DNA of 64,000 nt from Paraphaeosphaeria minitans (GCA_015832175.1 WJXW01000004.1:1364001-1428000), one strand, 5' to 3'; shown: positions 45,195 through 56,760, counted from the first letter of the stretch. Numbers and translations: made by a program. Notes: a model not told the origin generated them from the letters alone.

Positions 45195-45405
45195 TACTCC
45201 CAGGGCCGGTGTACCCAGGCGCGGCGGGTTTGTGGTCCACGGGTCCACCACCGGTGCTTCCAGGGTCGATAGGTCCACACGCGGTAGTTGGAGGGCCAGT
45301 ACGTCCACACGGTGTGGTTCCAGGGTCGATAGGTCCAAATGCAGTACTTCCAGGGGCGACATCTCCACGACCACAGCATCAACTCCCGCCACCTCCACGC
45401 CCAGT
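45195..45405. repeat. 30-bp minisatellite
   Basis: Units of about 30 bp (CCAGGGTCGATAGGTCCACA plus ten variable bases) repeat imperfectly, roughly six or seven times. Because the period is a multiple of three, open frames persist on both strands: a Gly/Pro-rich decapeptide on plus and a Trp/Tyr/Pro-rich decapeptide on minus. It lies directly after the caleosin stop. Confidence 0.75.
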
Positions 45406-45469
45406 AAATCCACATCACGTACCCCCACACCCGCCGGGAGACCTCGAAAACAAGCCGCCACTGCGCCTC

Positions 45470-46577
45470 CTACTCGTAGCCGTACGCCCTGTTCGACGCC
45501 CGTCTCGCAGCGATCTTGTAGAAGACACTCCCGTCGTAGACCCCCCTGATGTCCTCCTTCATCATGTGCCCGTCCTCCGGCCACAGCATGAGATACGTCG
45601 CGAGCCACTCCAACAGCGCGCCGCCCCAGCCTATCGGGTCCGCGATGCAGCGCTGCCCCTTGAGCATGTTCCCAACGTCCCACAGCGTGATCCAGTCCCG
45701 CCCGCTGGCGTACTTCTCGAACATGTCTTCGAACTTTTGCGGCACGAAGCGGCCCTCGTTGTCATACGTGCCGGAGTCGGAGCCGTGCTTGCCCTTGTGG
45801 ATGTTGGCGACGTAGACGCGGAAGAAGGGGTCGGGGAGCCAGGAGGGGAGGGTTGGGTAGGAGAAGTTTGCGTGGATGACCAAGACGGCGAAGAGGGAGA
45901 GGAGGACGCCGAAGCCGAGCTTGTGGAAGCCGTGAAATGTGTCTTGGGGCCAGATTATGCCGTCCTTGTCGGTATCGAAGAAGTCGCAGTGCTGCTGGAG
46001 GACGGTCTGATGCGAATGGTTGCGCGTCCAATCGCGGTGGGTGGTCCCGTAGGGCTTGTCTTCGGTGGCGGCGACGTATGCCCGGGCAGTGCCTGCGGTG
46101 GTCAGCTTTGCTTTTAGAAAGATGGGAAATCTAGTCACCAGCGTTGCGTAGCTTGCTGTCGGGGTGTGCGACGAAGGGCTTTCGCTTTATCGTGATGGGG
46201 ACCGGCCGGATGGACCGAATGAGCACGTCTTCCCTTGGCCGTGTTTCCGTCACTATTTCTTTGGGCCTGCTCTCAATCCATAGGTACTCTCTAGCTTTGT
46301 CGCCCACGTGATGACACTGCTCACAATCGTGGCGCGAGTCGTCGTTTGCGATTATAGGGATGTTGTTCGAAGGCTTGGTCTCTTCGTTGGAGCCATCGTT
46401 TCCGGCAACACCGTTGGTGAGGCTTACATGTTCCCCGGCAGAATGCCCATTGAAAAGCTTGTCAAGCTTATCCGTCTCTTGGTGCTCGTGGTCCCATTGC
46501 TTGGCGCGTGTGGACAGTTCGATTCCGCGTTCTCCAGTGTGCTCTGAGCTTCTGCGCAGCTGGAGCGACTTATTCAT
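45470..46577 (-). CDS. Caleosin-like Ca-binding peroxygenase
   Basis: Exons 46577-46139 and 46092-45470 (46-nt intron) give 353 residues. A polar N-terminal extension of about 120 residues has CEQCHH and ends with KRKPFVAHPDSKLRNAG, which after splicing continues TARAYVAATEDKPYGT, a caleosin start. The core has LQQHCDFFDTDKDGIIWP: the heme-binding His followed by one EF-hand (D-x-D-x-D-G). A membrane-associated hydrophobic segment (LGFGVLLSLFAVLVIHANFS) follows, then IHKGKHGSDSGTYDNEGRFV and GWGGALLEWLATYLML. Fungal caleosins act on lipid droplets as heme peroxygenases. The usual long Pro knot is reduced, as in other fungal forms. The in-frame GTG upstream is not used as a start. Confidence 0.88.
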
Positions 46578-47059
46578 CTGACCTTGTTCTGGATGTCGCA
46601 CGTCTGGCCTAGTTTGATCCGGGGTGGTGTGGTTGTTGATCAGGTGAGACTGGGCCGTCGAGTGGTGAGTGATATGCTAGGGGATAGGGAGAGGACATTG
46701 AGGAGGAAGAGGAGGCCAGGTGCACTGTAAGTGGACTTGAACGCTGTCGTTCCTGTAGATTTGGTATCATCGCGCCTGCCATCTCGTCGAACACGGGCAT
46801 CGACATGACGTCACTTTTACGATGGGATATGTTGATGTTCGCAGTGGCGCAGATTTGGGACCCGTCCTGTTTATGGAAGGACTTGAGTGAGAGTCGAGTT
46901 GTTTCAATCACATGTCAAAGTTACCAGGCGCGAAAACGTCCGCAACGGTTGACTGCCAGGGCGGCGTCGATCTTATTAGGTAGTGGCCGAGAACCACCGG
47001 GTATTTTCGAAGATGGCCTCGCTAGTCAAGCAGCGCCGCATTGAGACGACTGCAAGTCA
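46578..47059. other. Intergenic upstream of caleosin
   Basis: Promoter side of the caleosin gene. No other feature is seen. Confidence 0.35.
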
Positions 47060-47345
47060 TGTTGGTACGACCGCAAGTCAGCAGTTTGTAACGGCACAGC
47101 GGCCAGCAGTTCGTAACGGTACAGCGGTCAGCAATTTGTAACGGTACAGCGGCCAGCAGTTTGTAACGGTACAGCGGCTAGCACTTCGTAACAGTACAGC
47201 AGCCAGCAGTTTGTAACGGTACAGCGGCTAGCACTTCGTAACAGTACAGCGGCTAGCACTTCATAACAGTACAGCGGCCAGCACTTCGTAATAGTACAGC
47301 GGCCAGCACTTCGTAATGGTAAACGGCCAGCGGTTCGTATTGGGG
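47060..47345. repeat. 25-bp minisatellite, about eleven copies
   Basis: The unit GTAACGGTACAGCGGCCAGC plus AGTTT repeats head to tail with point changes (GGTAC/AGTAC; CAGTTT/CACTTC). The last copies are shortened and contain deletions. There is no spacer diversity of the kind seen in CRISPR arrays. Confidence 0.9.
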
Positions 47346-48144
47346 AACGGCCAGCAGCAAGTCACTAATGACTGATCTCGAGGGTAGAGTGCTTTCACCG
47401 CTGAGACCACGCGAGCTTCCACTTCTGAAGGGCGAACCGGGTATCCAACGCTGACCAGGACGTGAACAACAGGCGATTCGTTATGCGCGACATGTCCAAA
47501 AGCAAGGTCGCGGTTTGATGGAGCTTGGTGCAGTGCTCGGATGAAACGGGGCCATATAGGAGCGGCAACGCGCGTCAATATCTCGGAAACGGGGCAAGAA
47601 TGTTGGGCTTCGGATGCAGCTAGTGCGGGTGGGGTCCGAAGGAGCGAAGAACACAGGCGACGCTTCAGCCTCGCGCTCGTCGTCCAGCGTCATGCGTTGC
47701 GTAGTTTGCATCTCTTCTGAGCCATGTGCACAGGTAAAGGCAGGGTCGCCGCGGCGTGCAGTGCAGTGCCGTGCCATGTCTGCTGCACGCCTCGACTTCA
47801 TTAGGCGGATAGCATGTCATCAAGGGAAAGTATAATATGTACCCACGCTTGTGGAACGGCTCACAGCCACTGCCGCTACCGCAGCCACTTTGGCCGCATC
47901 AGCACTTTCCGGACGCGCCCCCACAGGTGTCATCTTCCCATCTCCATTCACCTTCACGGCCCCCTCGTTCTCCGCCCCTCTGCTCTCTGCGCATCCTGTC
48001 CGTGGCTTTCGCATGCCCTGCGCAATCCAATGCTAGCACATCTCCAGCTGTTAGCCTCCACCTTCGATGGGCTCCAGTGACGCGCTGCCGTCGCCTTCCA
48101 CATGACATCTCGCCCCTCGCGACTATAGCACCAGGAACCCAGCA
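47346..48144. other. Intergenic upstream of the large regulator
   Basis: About 0.8 kb with only weak frames; it includes the pyrimidine-rich leader of the gene starting at 48145. Confidence 0.4.
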
Positions 48145-51100
48145 ATGGCCGAGATCGCAGGCTTTGTCGCCAGCATCGCGCAAGTCGCCAGCAGCGGCAT
48201 GCAATTAAGCTCTGCCCTGTACGACCTTGCGAGCGGTGCCGCCCGCCCAGAGCAAGAGGTAGCTGACCTTGCCCATCATGTCAAAACCACCGCCATCGCC
48301 CTGGATGGCGTCGCCGGCATCGTCGCGCAGGAGGATGGCGTCCACGATGTGTCAAGAACCGCACTTTCCGAAGCCGGCGACCTGGCCAAGCGATGCGAAG
48401 CCGTCTTTGGCGACGTTCAAGATGTCATTGCAAAACGAAAAATTCCAGACCAGAACGTATCCAAGCCTTCGCGGACGCACCAACTGTCAAAGAAGCAGAG
48501 GGCCGAGCTGTTAAGACGCCGGCTGGATAGCCTAAAGCACAGCATCCTGCTTCTGCTGCATGTCCTGCGGCTAGCAAACGCACAGGCTAATGGGGACATG
48601 GACAGCAGCTTGATCGCCCAAGAACGGGATGCGATTCGAGAACTTCACCAACGACAGCAGAACGCGCTCAGGACTCTGCAAGCACTCGAAAGCAACCTCG
48701 GCGACGTCTTCTTTTCCGACGATGAAACGCTCAATGGCTCCGCCGCTCCATCACGTGTGCCAACCATCAACTTTCTGGTCCATTCATCCGCGCGCCGTGT
48801 TTCATCCGATGGAAAGGCCTCTGCTCCTGACAGGAGTAGGGAACAAGCGCCTAGCGCGCTAGGCGACAAACCTGAAACATCTGACAGCGACAACAGCGAC
48901 AACAGCGACGAGACGGTGACCGATGACGACGAGGACCTGACTGTCAACGAGCTCGCTCGGTGCGTGCATCGCGCCCAGAAATTTTCGAAGCGCATTACGG
49001 CGTTGCAGCAAGCTGGCACTGTGCACGCCAATCGCCGTTTCCCTCGAAATAGGGTGCTAAAGTTGTATCGCCGGTTCTGCCGCGAATTCGGAGCAGCCAT
49101 GTCTCCTCATGAAAGTGCTACCCCTACAGTCGCACCGCTACCACCTACTCAATATGCTTATCAGCACATCCAGCGTGTGCAGCCTCACGAGGTGGCACGC
49201 AACCCACTGCCGCCAACTCAACAAACACCTGTGACTCTACCGGACCCTTCCGCCACGGCTGCAAATCGAATTACCCATGGTCAAAGTCATTCACAACCTC
49301 ATCAAAACAGCACGCGAACCGTGGAACCAGCCGTAGAGATGCAACATGCTCCTGCGGCACCCGCATGGACTATTTCGTCGGAGCCGCTAGGACCAGGAAG
49401 GCGCCCCCAACTACCGCCTCTAATTAGTCCTGTTCCTGCTGTTCCACGCGCAAGCCATGCCAGTCCCACCAACGAGACAATGTCGCCTATTGATGACCAT
49501 GATGCCAGATACAGTGGAACCGATGGCGATGGTGAGCACGGGTCCCACGAGCACGGCCCAGTTGTCTACACGAAGACAGGTCGGATCTCGAAAGCAAAGA
49601 AAGGTCTGAAGGTCCACGTGTGCGAAGAATGTGGGAGGTCTTTCACCAGAGCGGAACATTTACGACGGCATCAAAAGAACCATGGTCCAAACCAAGTGCG
49701 CTGTGAGCTGTGTGGAAAGGTATTCTTCCGGACGGACTTGCTCCAGCGCCATCTCGAACGGCACAAGGACCTGCCTCATCAAGCCTATCGATCCACCTTT
49801 GCATCAAATACAGAAAGCGCGTCGCCTGTAAACGACAATCAGCACCATCGACACATATTACCCACGCCGGAAACCATCAGACATGTCATACCTCCGCAAC
49901 ATAGCCCTGGCGGCATGACCGTTAATTCGAGTGGTGCGAGCGGTGCACCAACACCGTTAGAAGTAACAACAGCATCTTCGGCTGTTTTCCCACACCCGCA
50001 TTCTGCGTGGGAAACAGAGAGAACCCAAACAGCAACTACTCAAGCTCCAGAGGATGTGGTTTCGCAACGTACGCATGCTTGGCAGACGGTCAATGCGCAG
50101 GAGAGGAGACAGCTCGAAGATATTCATGCCCACGCCTCTTCGCCTTCTATACATCAGTCACAACCTGGCCTACCGAAACTGCAGCCACGAGCTGATACAG
50201 CTAACGGTGCCTCGGCCCAAAAGCGCTATAGCAATATTCTTCCAGCTCCAGGCGCAGCAAGCTCACAACACCAACATGCCAGCTGTCCGCAAGAGCATAT
50301 GCCCAACATGGTCCCTCCAGTGCAGGCAGCAGTCAAAGCTGTTGCCAGCCCCGCTGTTCAGCACAAACTCCACCAGTCGACCTACGAATCCCATTCTCCA
50401 GTCATTTCTACTGGATCAAGGTCTGCTGTAACGTCATACTCGGACCAGAGCCATGCATCGCGTAGTCTCCTAGCAAGCACACAAGGTCATGCGGCTAATC
50501 ATAAACTCGAGTCCGGCAAAGTCTCGTCTGATAAAGAGGGCGTCAATTGGAGATTGGCCGAGACGGATGCACAGCCATACAGGAAAAGAAAACACAATCG
50601 TACTGTAAGCCATACTGATGGCGAATCCAGTGGGATCGACGACCGTGGAAGCGGTTATGTAGCGCATCGGACCCCTGACCTTCTTGATCGCTCTCGATCA
50701 GGAAGTCGCTCGCTTAGCCTTGTAACGCCACAAGATGACAGAGACCATGCGTTGTTGGGTGCAAGTCGAACCGAAACCCGACAAGTGGTTTCGCCTCATG
50801 GTGTGCAATCCGCGAGAAGGTCCACCTCGCGCCCTTCTACAGGTGTGTCCGAGACAGCGAACGCTCTAGCTGGTAAAGCTACAAGCGGGCCCGAAAGCCC
50901 AGAACCCGGATCGCCATACAGCCTCGCCACCATCAACCGTTACATTCAAAATCAGGGTCCGCAGCCTGGCGCGCAAGATGACACTACAGAAGCGGTCTCC
51001 CCGCAGATCAGCCTCGATCCATGCGAAAGATGCAGAGAGTACAGCATCAGGTGCGATGGCAAGCTTCCATCCTGCACCGCATGCGCAACGACCAAGTACG

Positions 51101-51552
51101 CAGGCGAATGCTCCTTCGCGAGTATGTCCGCCCACCCCGCTCACTTGGTGGATGTCACCACCGGTCCTCCCGGGCCCAAATTCTACGAGAACGTGTCGGC
51201 CATGACGCGCCACGCGATGACCGAGCCTCCCGCGCAGCTCCTCCAGCCGGTCGCTAGCAACCAGCTGCGCGCCCAGGAATACAACAGCGAGGAGGACCTC
51301 CCTTCACCGTATCTCAAGGCTCGCGACAAGGGACGTTCCACGGCGCACATACCGTGTACGTCACTCGATGCCGATGCCGATGCCGACGCGCAGTCATCGC
51401 GGAAGAGGAAAGCGGGCGCGCAGAACGATGCCGGGGAGGGCGGCGCGGCGCATGAACGGAAGCGGTCGAAGGGGGAGTCCGCAGAGGTGGGAGCAAAGGG
51501 GAAGGATATCGTGGATCTGCTGCTGAAGGAGTGGACAGTGCCTGTGTCGTAA
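48145..51552 (+). CDS. Multidomain regulator: STAND-type N-terminus, two C2H2 fingers, Zn2Cys6 cluster
   Basis: Intronless, 1135 residues. Residues 1-100 (AEIAGFVASIAQVASSGMQL, SALYDLASGA) look like the helical N-terminal domain that fronts many fungal STAND/NLR proteins. A basic and acidic linker follows. Two classical C2H2 fingers lie at about 491-545 (CEECGRSFTRAEHLRRHQKNH and CELCGKVFFRTDLLQRHLERH fit C-x2-C-x12-H-x3-H). A long Ser/His/Gln-rich disordered stretch follows. Near 958-987 six Cys fit C-x2-C-x6-C-x6-C-x2-C-x8-C, a Zn2Cys6 DNA-binding cluster. The C-end has a bipartite basic patch (SRKRKAG, HERKRSK). C2H2 plus Zn2Cys6 regulators are known in fungi, but a STAND-like lead is unusual. 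It is probably a nuclear transcription factor; targets are unknown. Confidence 0.8.
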   Translation: MAEIAGFVASIAQVASSGMQLSSALYDLASGAARPEQEVADLAHHVKTTAIALDGVAGIVAQEDGVHDVSRTALSEAGDLAKRCEAVFGDVQDVIAKRKIPDQNVSKPSRTHQLSKKQRAELLRRRLDSLKHSILLLLHVLRLANAQANGDMDSSLIAQERDAIRELHQRQQNALRTLQALESNLGDVFFSDDETLNGSAAPSRVPTINFLVHSSARRVSSDGKASAPDRSREQAPSALGDKPETSDSDNSDNSDETVTDDDEDLTVNELARCVHRAQKFSKRITALQQAGTVHANRRFPRNRVLKLYRRFCREFGAAMSPHESATPTVAPLPPTQYAYQHIQRVQPHEVARNPLPPTQQTPVTLPDPSATAANRITHGQSHSQPHQNSTRTVEPAVEMQHAPAAPAWTISSEPLGPGRRPQLPPLISPVPAVPRASHASPTNETMSPIDDHDARYSGTDGDGEHGSHEHGPVVYTKTGRISKAKKGLKVHVCEECGRSFTRAEHLRRHQKNHGPNQVRCELCGKVFFRTDLLQRHLERHKDLPHQAYRSTFASNTESASPVNDNQHHRHILPTPETIRHVIPPQHSPGGMTVNSSGASGAPTPLEVTTASSAVFPHPHSAWETERTQTATTQAPEDVVSQRTHAWQTVNAQERRQLEDIHAHASSPSIHQSQPGLPKLQPRADTANGASAQKRYSNILPAPGAASSQHQHASCPQEHMPNMVPPVQAAVKAVASPAVQHKLHQSTYESHSPVISTGSRSAVTSYSDQSHASRSLLASTQGHAANHKLESGKVSSDKEGVNWRLAETDAQPYRKRKHNRTVSHTDGESSGIDDRGSGYVAHRTPDLLDRSRSGSRSLSLVTPQDDRDHALLGASRTETRQVVSPHGVQSARRSTSRPSTGVSETANALAGKATSGPESPEPGSPYSLATINRYIQNQGPQPGAQDDTTEAVSPQISLDPCERCREYSIRCDGKLPSCTACATTKYAGECSFASMSAHPAHLVDVTTGPPGPKFYENVSAMTRHAMTEPPAQLLQPVASNQLRAQEYNSEEDLPSPYLKARDKGRSTAHIPCTSLDADADADAQSSRKRKAGAQNDAGEGGAAHERKRSKGESAEVGAKGKDIVDLLLKEWTVPVS

Positions 51553-52288
51553 TTTCTCCACTTCTCTGTATCATGTTTTCTCACGGAGGGGGGGTGGGTT
51601 TGTTTGTTATTGACACACCCCAGGCAGGCAGGCAGGCAGGCAGGCAGGCGTGTGTGTTTCTTAGCTACTCAGTCTTATTTATTTGGTAGTCCAGCGGGTG
51701 CCGGGGTGTTCTTGGCTTCTCTGTGTAGGGTAGGTAAGACAACAGTCAGTCAGTCAGTACGTGCCATCAATCTACAGTCCACCTTTTGTACACGGTCTTC
51801 GACTATTCTTCGACACTCCTCTCCCCCTACCACGATCGCGTTCCGCACGTCCTCGATCACGCAACCGAACATACTGCACCGACTCCAGATGCACATTCTG
51901 CCGCGTGCGAGGCCGCTCCCCAGCCCAAGACGAAGTGTTGCTCAAAAACTTCCATGCATTATCATTAACTAAGCGGTCGCTCTGTCTGAGCGTGCCATCT
52001 ATCAACCAATCATTCAACCCAAAGCGTCCCCATGATCGCAAAGTCATCACTCGCGTAAGAACAGAAACGCACTCCAACCCCCGGAATATGTACTAAAGAA
52101 TAGCGACAAAATGGCTATGCAGGTCAAATGCCGCATATCTGCCGCCCCAAAAACGCCTGTCATGCCATGCCATGCTACCAATACGCAATCCTTCCATGCA
52201 GAATGCTATACAGACACGACAGCCGGACGCTAAAATTGTTCGCTGGAGGAATCGATTCGACAACGCTCGTTGTGCAAGGTAACTTCAC
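51553..52288. other. Intergenic with AGGC microsatellite
   Basis: A run of AGGC units lies at about 51622-51650, and GTCAGTCAGTCAG at about 51745. Otherwise this is the joint 3' flank of convergent genes. Confidence 0.5.
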
Positions 52289-53140
52289 TCACAGCATCAG
52301 AGCAGCCGCGAAAAGACCGATGACAGCGCCGAAGGTAGACACGGCGAGGGGAGCAGCAGCGCCAGGTGCATTGGGAGCCTGGGGCGAGCCGGTCTCGGAG
52401 CTTGTCGCGGTGGGCGTGGCAGTGGAAACACGGCTGACCGACCCGCTAGGCTTGGTGCCGTTGATGGATGTGAGGGGGATGGCGGATAGTGTGCCTGAGC
52501 TGGCAACGGAGCTCGTGATGGTGGAGGAGGTGCCGTTGGCGCTGGTAACGCTGGTAACGACGCTCGACGAATCTGCCGTGCTCGATGCTGCGGCAGACGA
52601 GCTGGACGAGGCGGCGTCGTCGACGAAGCTGGCTACGATGCGGATCTCGGTGCACTGCGCGCCGATGGACTCGTCGTAGAGGTTGTTGAAGTCGCCGCTC
52701 AGGCAGTTCCACCAGCGCGTGGTGCCGCCGATGGCGAGGGATGCGTTCCGGCAGATGGAGAAGCCGCCGGTGTAGATGGCGCCTGCTTGTGGCGGGCCGT
52801 CGAACTGCAACTGGTGGTTTGCGACGACGGAGCCTATGCGGTTAAAGCCATCCTTGAGCACGCCGTCCACAAGCGTAAGGTATAGAGAGCCATTGGCATC
52901 CTAGCAGTGATCTGTCAGTTGTCGCCTCGCAGCATCATTCCGGCAGCTCAAACGTACCGCTGCAGCTGTGTCGCGCTTCGTCGCAGCGGCCGCGGGGATA
53001 TATCCAATTGTAAAGTTGCCCTTGGGGCTGCGGTCGCAGCCCTGAGGTGCAGACGAGCTGGGCTCGATGCCAATCTCGACAGCCTGTGCGTAGGTGGTGG
53101 CCGCGCAAGAGAGCGCGGCGAAGATCGAGGCCGTGCGCAT
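52289..53140 (-). CDS. PIR/CWP-like cell-wall protein with GPI signal
   Basis: Exons 53140-52958 and 52900-52289 (57-nt intron) give 264 residues. A signal peptide (to about TYAQA) is followed by the four-Cys domain of fungal PIR-type wall proteins: DGVLKD, GSVVANHQLQFDGPPQAGAI, YTGGFSICRN, WWNCLSG and NLYDESIGAQC. The later Cys are spaced by 15 and 16 residues. A Ser/Thr-rich stalk from about residue 165 ends with a hydrophobic tail (STFGAVIGLFAAALML), the pattern of a GPI anchor. The protein is therefore a predicted covalently bound wall mannoprotein. No KR site or PIR repeats are seen near the N-terminus. Confidence 0.88.
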
Positions 53141-53786
53141 TGTGGAGTTGAGTGTTGTGCAGGGATATAGATGATGCTGCGGGGCGAAAGCTGGCGAGAA
53201 GAAGAGTCAATCGAGAGGTAATGGGATGCCAGTGATAAAAAGAGGCCAAAACTCAGTGTGAGCCTTGAGAGTAAGAGTGCAGTGCGGAGCAGATATGGGG
53301 GTGCGAGAGTAGAAAACAGGCGAGGCTGGCAAAATACGCGTACAAGTTGATTGTTGTGCAACCAACAAGGAAACAGCGACTGACAGGCGGGCGTGCCTGC
53401 CTATCGCCACCCGAACGGGGAAGGTGCGCGGCTAGCCTGCAGAAACCAAGCCTGCACCCCTGAGACCAGATTGCGGATGACGCATCGGCGACCGGTTAGA
53501 GCCCGTCAGCCCGTCGTTGAATGATATGACATGGAGCGACGATGGAGCGCGATGGAGCGGTGCAAGTTGAAGCAATTCGACTCGCCTGCCCCATGCGCCG
53601 TCATGGCTTCGATCCTCCTTGGTCGCAGGAACACGTGGCAATGCGATGGCACAACGATGAAGACATGACCGTTGACAGTTGTCGACCTCTACCTACCATG
53701 GTACTTCCATCAAATTTTCACTCTCGACCCCCACTGTCCGGATACTATTTGCCGTGCTGTGTGTCCGGTCGGCATTTGGCACTTCC
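53141..53786. other. Intergenic, 0.65 kb
   Basis: Promoter of the wall-protein gene and 3' flank of the Q/P-rich gene. No gene signal. Confidence 0.35.
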
Positions 53787-56125
53787 TCAGGTCGTGTCTT
53801 GAATCCTCGTGGCGTTGAATTGCTGCTGCATTTGCAAGCTGTGCATATTCACAGCTGCGTCCGCATCGCTCACGTCTCCCATGGACTGCACCTGTGGCGC
53901 TCCTTGCGTTGCGTCTCCTTGACCACCACCTTGCCTCCCATCTCGTGCGCTGCCTTGCATTTGCGCAACCACTTCTTGGCACACGCGGCTAACCGCTGTG
54001 GTACTGATAGCTGTAGCCCTCGACACAAGCGCCGGTGACTCGTTCTTGTCACGTTTCTGAATGTCAGGCTGGTAGAGGATGCCAGGATTGTAATAAGTGT
54101 CTGCACAGAAGGCCGCCAGCAACTTCTCCAGATCCTCGGGCTGGTGCAGCCAGTTGAGGAACGAGTATTTGTACCACCCCGCGCGATTGAGAGCTGGCAT
54201 ATATGTGGGATAGGTAGATACCAAGGTCATTTCGTCTGGCAACTTCACTTCGCCTGAGTGCATCTGCGGCTTGAAGTTCCAAGTTGGCATTAGCGAAGCT
54301 TGACGCGGCACCATGACGTGCGGGACACCTTCAAGACTCCAGATCTTGCCGAAGGCGCTATACGAGTCGTGCGCGAAGAGCTCTGTGATCATCAACAACA
54401 TGATCATCCTGAGGTCACATGTGACGTACCAGCCGCTTCGTCAGGCAGTTGCTGCGCCTTCCAGCTTTCCAACACTTTGCTTGCTTCCAGCAACCCCGTG
54501 TTCTGAGGCTCGAATCTTCGGTCTATGATGTCGAACACAAGGTCTGCAATCATGTAAAACTCACGCGTTGGCACCTCAGTCACCGGATCTGCAAACCTCC
54601 ATGGGTCTGCCAGAGGCAGGCTACTTGTGCTCACAGCACGTCGGGCGATCGTATAACCAGGTCCGGGAGAGCCATTCTGCCCCGGCACTGGCTTATAAGC
54701 TCGATATGGGGCAGCTTGTGACGCATTTGATGAGACCTGTTCTGTTTTGGCACCGTCGACAGGGCTCATGCTACCTAAATCAGCGGGCAACTCGGCAACG
54801 AATCCTACGGGACCAGCATTCGAAGACCCTTCCTGCGATGCTGGGGTGGGTGGTTGAGCTGGCTTCTGCTGCCATGGCTCGACTTGAGGTTGCTGTGGCA
54901 AAATAGCAATGCCAGAGGTAGCCGGCTTGTGAAGGTCCGACGCCTGTGGAGCCGGAGACTTCCCAGCTGGGGAGGTTTGCACTTGTTGCGCTTGTGGACT
55001 TACAGGTGGTACAGGTGTCCATTGCTGATGCTGAGCTTGTGGTGATTGCTGGGCTTGTTGTTGGTTTGGGTGGACTGGAACGGGCGGTGCTGCCTTGTAT
55101 TGTTGCGGCGGAGGCGTTGGTTGCAAGTGAGTTGGCGACTGAGGAGCAGGAGAAGCTTGCTGATGCGGTGTCCATTGCTGTTGCTGTTCCACTCCTAGGG
55201 CTGGAGCAGGTGATTGAGGTGCGGACGAGGCATGCTGTTGGTTTACGGAAGCTGGAGCTCCCCATTGATGCTGCTGAGGCTGTTTTTCTGGGGGAAAGAC
55301 ATTTGCAGGTGGCCCATGTTGCTGGAAATTCTGCTGCGACTGTACTTGTGTGCCTCCAATGACACCAGTCTGTTGGCCGGAGGCTTGCCCATAGGATATC
55401 TGTGGGGGTAGTCCTTGAGGATGCATGTGGGAAACCTGTCCCTGTCCTGGCTGGCGTGGTGGCTGGTCATTTCCGTGGTTTTGTTCTTCTAAACTGTTGT
55501 TATGGCTAGAACTGTTACCTTGTTGGTAGGAAGCCTGCTGCGGAGCTTGCTGATACTGAGCATGTTGTTGCGGCGTTGGCGATGCTTGCGGGGGAAAATA
55601 GTTGTTACCCTGCCCCGAATTACCTGAAGCAGGGGTCCCGTACGCTGACTGTGGGAATGGTGATTGATGTGGAGTCTGATACGCGCCTTGTGGCCTGGGT
55701 TTGAGCTGCTGGCCTTGGTTGGAGTATCCTTGCGGCTGAGCTTGTTGGTACTGTTGGGCTTGGGATTGAGCATACTGTTGATGTTGTTGGTAACTCTGGT
55801 GGTTTTCCTGAGGTGCAGATTGGGGGTTGTAGACAGGTTTTGATTGCTTGTTTCCTAGCTTGGAGCTGATGGACTTGCCCAACTTGTCTAGCATGGGCTT
55901 GCCTTGAGTTACCGCTTGGTTGAATACCTGTCCAAAGGCATTCGTAGGCTTCTGCGAAGCTGGCTGATTGTAGCCTTGAGCATGCGCCCCGTAAGGAGAC
56001 GACGACTGTGGCTGCTGGTAGCCATAGTGGGGTTGTTGCTGCTGAGAGAAACCATGAGGCTGTTGGGACTGATTGTCAGGCGGGACATAAGCTCCTGGTG
56101 GGGGTACAGATGGGAACTGCGACAT
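53787..56125 (-). CDS. Q/P-rich protein with conserved C-terminal domain, unknown function
   Basis: Exons 56125-54430 and 54382-53787 (47-nt intron) give 763 residues. The first 470 residues are low-complexity Gln/Pro/Tyr/Ser-rich. A short amphipathic stretch (AVTQGKPMLDKLGKSISSKL) near residue 75 may be membrane- or partner-binding. The ordered part is the last 280 residues: WRFADPVTEVPTREFYMIAD, FDIIDRRFEPQN, LPDEAAELFAHDSYSAFGKI and TWNFKPQMHSGEVKLPDEMT. These blocks look like a conserved fungal domain, which I cannot name. The low-complexity half suggests a scaffold or condensate-forming protein. Intron position within the conserved block supports the model. Confidence 0.75.
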
Positions 56126-56760
56126 GACAAACAGTCAAGTAGTACGTTGGAGCAGGCCGGATGACGATGTATGATGGTAGGCAGTACACCCGGCGCGAAG
56201 CGGCGCGCCGAACGAAGCTGGCGACATGATCGACCGTACGGAATACGAGCCTTGGCACCTATCGAGTCAGTCATCAAGACGATGTGGTAAGACGAGAAAC
56301 GTGATGGAGAGAGAAGAATGTTCAAGCGCATGCTTAAAAGGCCGATTGACTACCATTACTTGCCCAGCCTTTCTATGCGGGCGAACATTTGTAGTCGGAA
56401 GTCTCAAGCCGGCTGCCGTTGCCGTTTTCCCACACGGGTCCCCGCACCGCCCAATCAGACAATCCTCAGAAGTCAGAAGCAGCCATCCAATCAAGCTCTG
56501 TCGCCACTCTTCGCCAAACTACCGTACGAGATGCGCATCCAGACATATAAAAATGCCATGTCTGCTGCCTGACACCCGAGCCGTCTAAGTACTCGGACTA
56601 TTGCTATATGGAGTAGCGTTAGGCTCGTACACGTAAACTACACCATTCCCTCCAACTTCTCTCCTTTTAGTACCGAGCAATATAATCCCCTCAAACGTCG
56701 TTAATTATCTGTAGTGACTATTAATGAATCTATCGCAACCATACCTTAAGTGTGGACAAA
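56126..56760. other. Intergenic, 0.6 kb
   Basis: AT-richer spacer between two minus-strand genes; no frame with features. Confidence 0.35.

Noticed and set aside
47060..47345. CRISPR-like array
   Set aside because: Units are contiguous with point changes and have no unique spacers; this is a minisatellite in a eukaryote.
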